A DNA stretch of 64,000 nucleotides from Thalassospira povalilytica (GTDB lineage Bacteria; Pseudomonadota; Alphaproteobacteria; Rhodospirillales; Thalassospiraceae): positions 496,001-560,000 of the forward strand of contig NZ_PGTS01000003.1 in NCBI RefSeq assembly GCF_002844235.1, written 5' to 3'. The position numbers were made by a program, and so were the translations under genes. Numbering within the stretch: the first letter of the stretch is position 1; each line of letters opens with the position of its first letter. Shown here one piece after another: positions 63,362 through 64,000 of this stretch. The notes under the pieces were generated by a model. That model made no database searches and was not told where the DNA came from. It worked only from the letters and a program-made list of their open reading frames with translations.

Positions 63362-64000
63362 GTGGCGCGTTCGGACCAGAAATTCAAAACCAGCTTCAAT
63401 ACCTGGCTTGACAGTGTTGCGGTCGGAAACTGCCCGGAATCCATATCGGGACTGGCAAGATTGCTGGGAGTGAGCCGGACGTTGGCGCGCAGTATCCTGC
63501 ACCGTGCGCGCGAGATCGGCCTGATTGCCGAGGACAGCTTCCCGGTTGTGTTTTTGCGCAAGACGACCAAGTCCGATTACTTTTCGAACGCCGATATCAG
63601 AAGCCTTGAAGAGCAACTTGAAACCGATTTCATGATGTGGCTTCGTACCACGCAGCCGCCCCCGGGCAGTCGCCTGCGCGAAGCCGTTCTGGCCCGACAG
63701 TTCGGCGTTTCAAATACAACCATTCGTGAATTTCTGATCGGCCTAAGCCGGTTTGGCTTCATTCGCAAAGAACCACAGCGCAGCTGGATCCTTGAAGGGT
63801 TTACCGAACAATATGCCCTTGAGCTGCACGAGGTGCGCCAGATGTTCGAGACGCGTGCGATCAGCGCGATTTTTACAATCCCCAAGGAAGCCCCGTTCTG
63901 GGGAAAGATGCTGCGCATCCGGCAAGAACATATTCAATTGCGCAAAGAGATCGACACCAGATTTATCGAGTTTTCAGAACTTGATAGCCGTTTTCACCGC
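63362..64000 (+). CDS. GntR/FadR-type regulator with an extra N-terminal helix-turn-helix, partial (runs off right edge)
   Basis: 213 codons to the edge, without a stop. From the GTG at 63362 (TTG at 63359 is an alternative) the first part (about 25-55, ESISGLARLLGVSRTLARSILHRAREIGLI) reads as a helix-turn-helix. A second, standard GntR winged helix follows (about 97-135, GSRLREAVLARQFGVSNTTIREFLIGLSRFGFI), then the start of an FCD-like helical domain (EVRQMFETRAISAI). It is divergent from dctPQM-uxaA, the usual layout of a local repressor for sugar-acid genes. Confidence 0.8.
   Translation, partial: MARSDQKFKTSFNTWLDSVAVGNCPESISGLARLLGVSRTLARSILHRAREIGLIAEDSFPVVFLRKTTKSDYFSNADIRSLEEQLETDFMMWLRTTQPPPGSRLREAVLARQFGVSNTTIREFLIGLSRFGFIRKEPQRSWILEGFTEQYALELHEVRQMFETRAISAIFTIPKEAPFWGKMLRIRQEHIQLRKEIDTRFIEFSELDSRFHR

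Overview
The window reads as one contiguous chromosomal stretch of a moderately GC-rich alphaproteobacterium. The gene content suggests a marine, Thalassospira-like member of the Rhodospirillales: a ChvI/ChvG–HprK–RapZ–EIIA–HPr–EI block ending in ahcY, three different periplasmic-binding-protein secondary transporters (TTT, TAXI-TRAP and DctPQM-TRAP), and many GntR/LysR regulators. This assignment comes from recognising gene families, not from a database search. There are no rRNA, tRNA, CRISPR, phage or insertion-sequence signatures that I can see.

Left part (1–13 kb): the tail of a GntR regulator; a tandem pair of class A penicillin-binding proteins, the first lacking its catalytic residues; a minus-strand tctC-tctB-tctA-argE operon for a tripartite tricarboxylate-type transporter; a 1-kb gap filled with degenerate short tandem repeats; a LysR regulator; a LysE exporter; and a YgjP-like metallopeptidase.

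Centre (13–39 kb): mostly housekeeping genes. These are argG, truA, a chemoreceptor, a sulfotransferase-like protein, lrgAB, arsC, recX, an ABC-2 permease without its ATPase, argD-argF-hslO, a lipoprotein, an alpha/beta hydrolase, a sulP-usp pair, acs, rmuC, def, a DUF429-like gene, fmt with a GNAT acetyltransferase, a second LysR, and a 60-residue protein with a very strong ribosome binding site.

Right part (39–64 kb): an MFS transporter; a TAXI-TRAP operon (binding protein, DUF1850 lipoprotein, fused permease) preceded by a recognisable sigma-54 promoter, IHF site and paired upstream palindromes, with a dctB-dctD-like two-component pair directly upstream; the divergently placed chvI-chvG-hprK-rapZ-manX-ptsH-ptsI run, which is a regulatory PTS with no sugar permease; ahcY under a palindromic operator; small enzymes; and a sugar-acid module (GntR, DctPQM and a UxaA-family dehydratase) running off the right edge.

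The most unusual signals are: (1) a double pseudoenzyme next to intact PBP1A; (2) four intergenic arrays of highly degenerate 10–15-bp tandem repeats, several of which change unit length partway along; (3) the complete sigma-54/IHF/tandem-UAS architecture in front of the TAXI-TRAP operon; and (4) a perfect 34-bp palindrome just upstream of rmuC.
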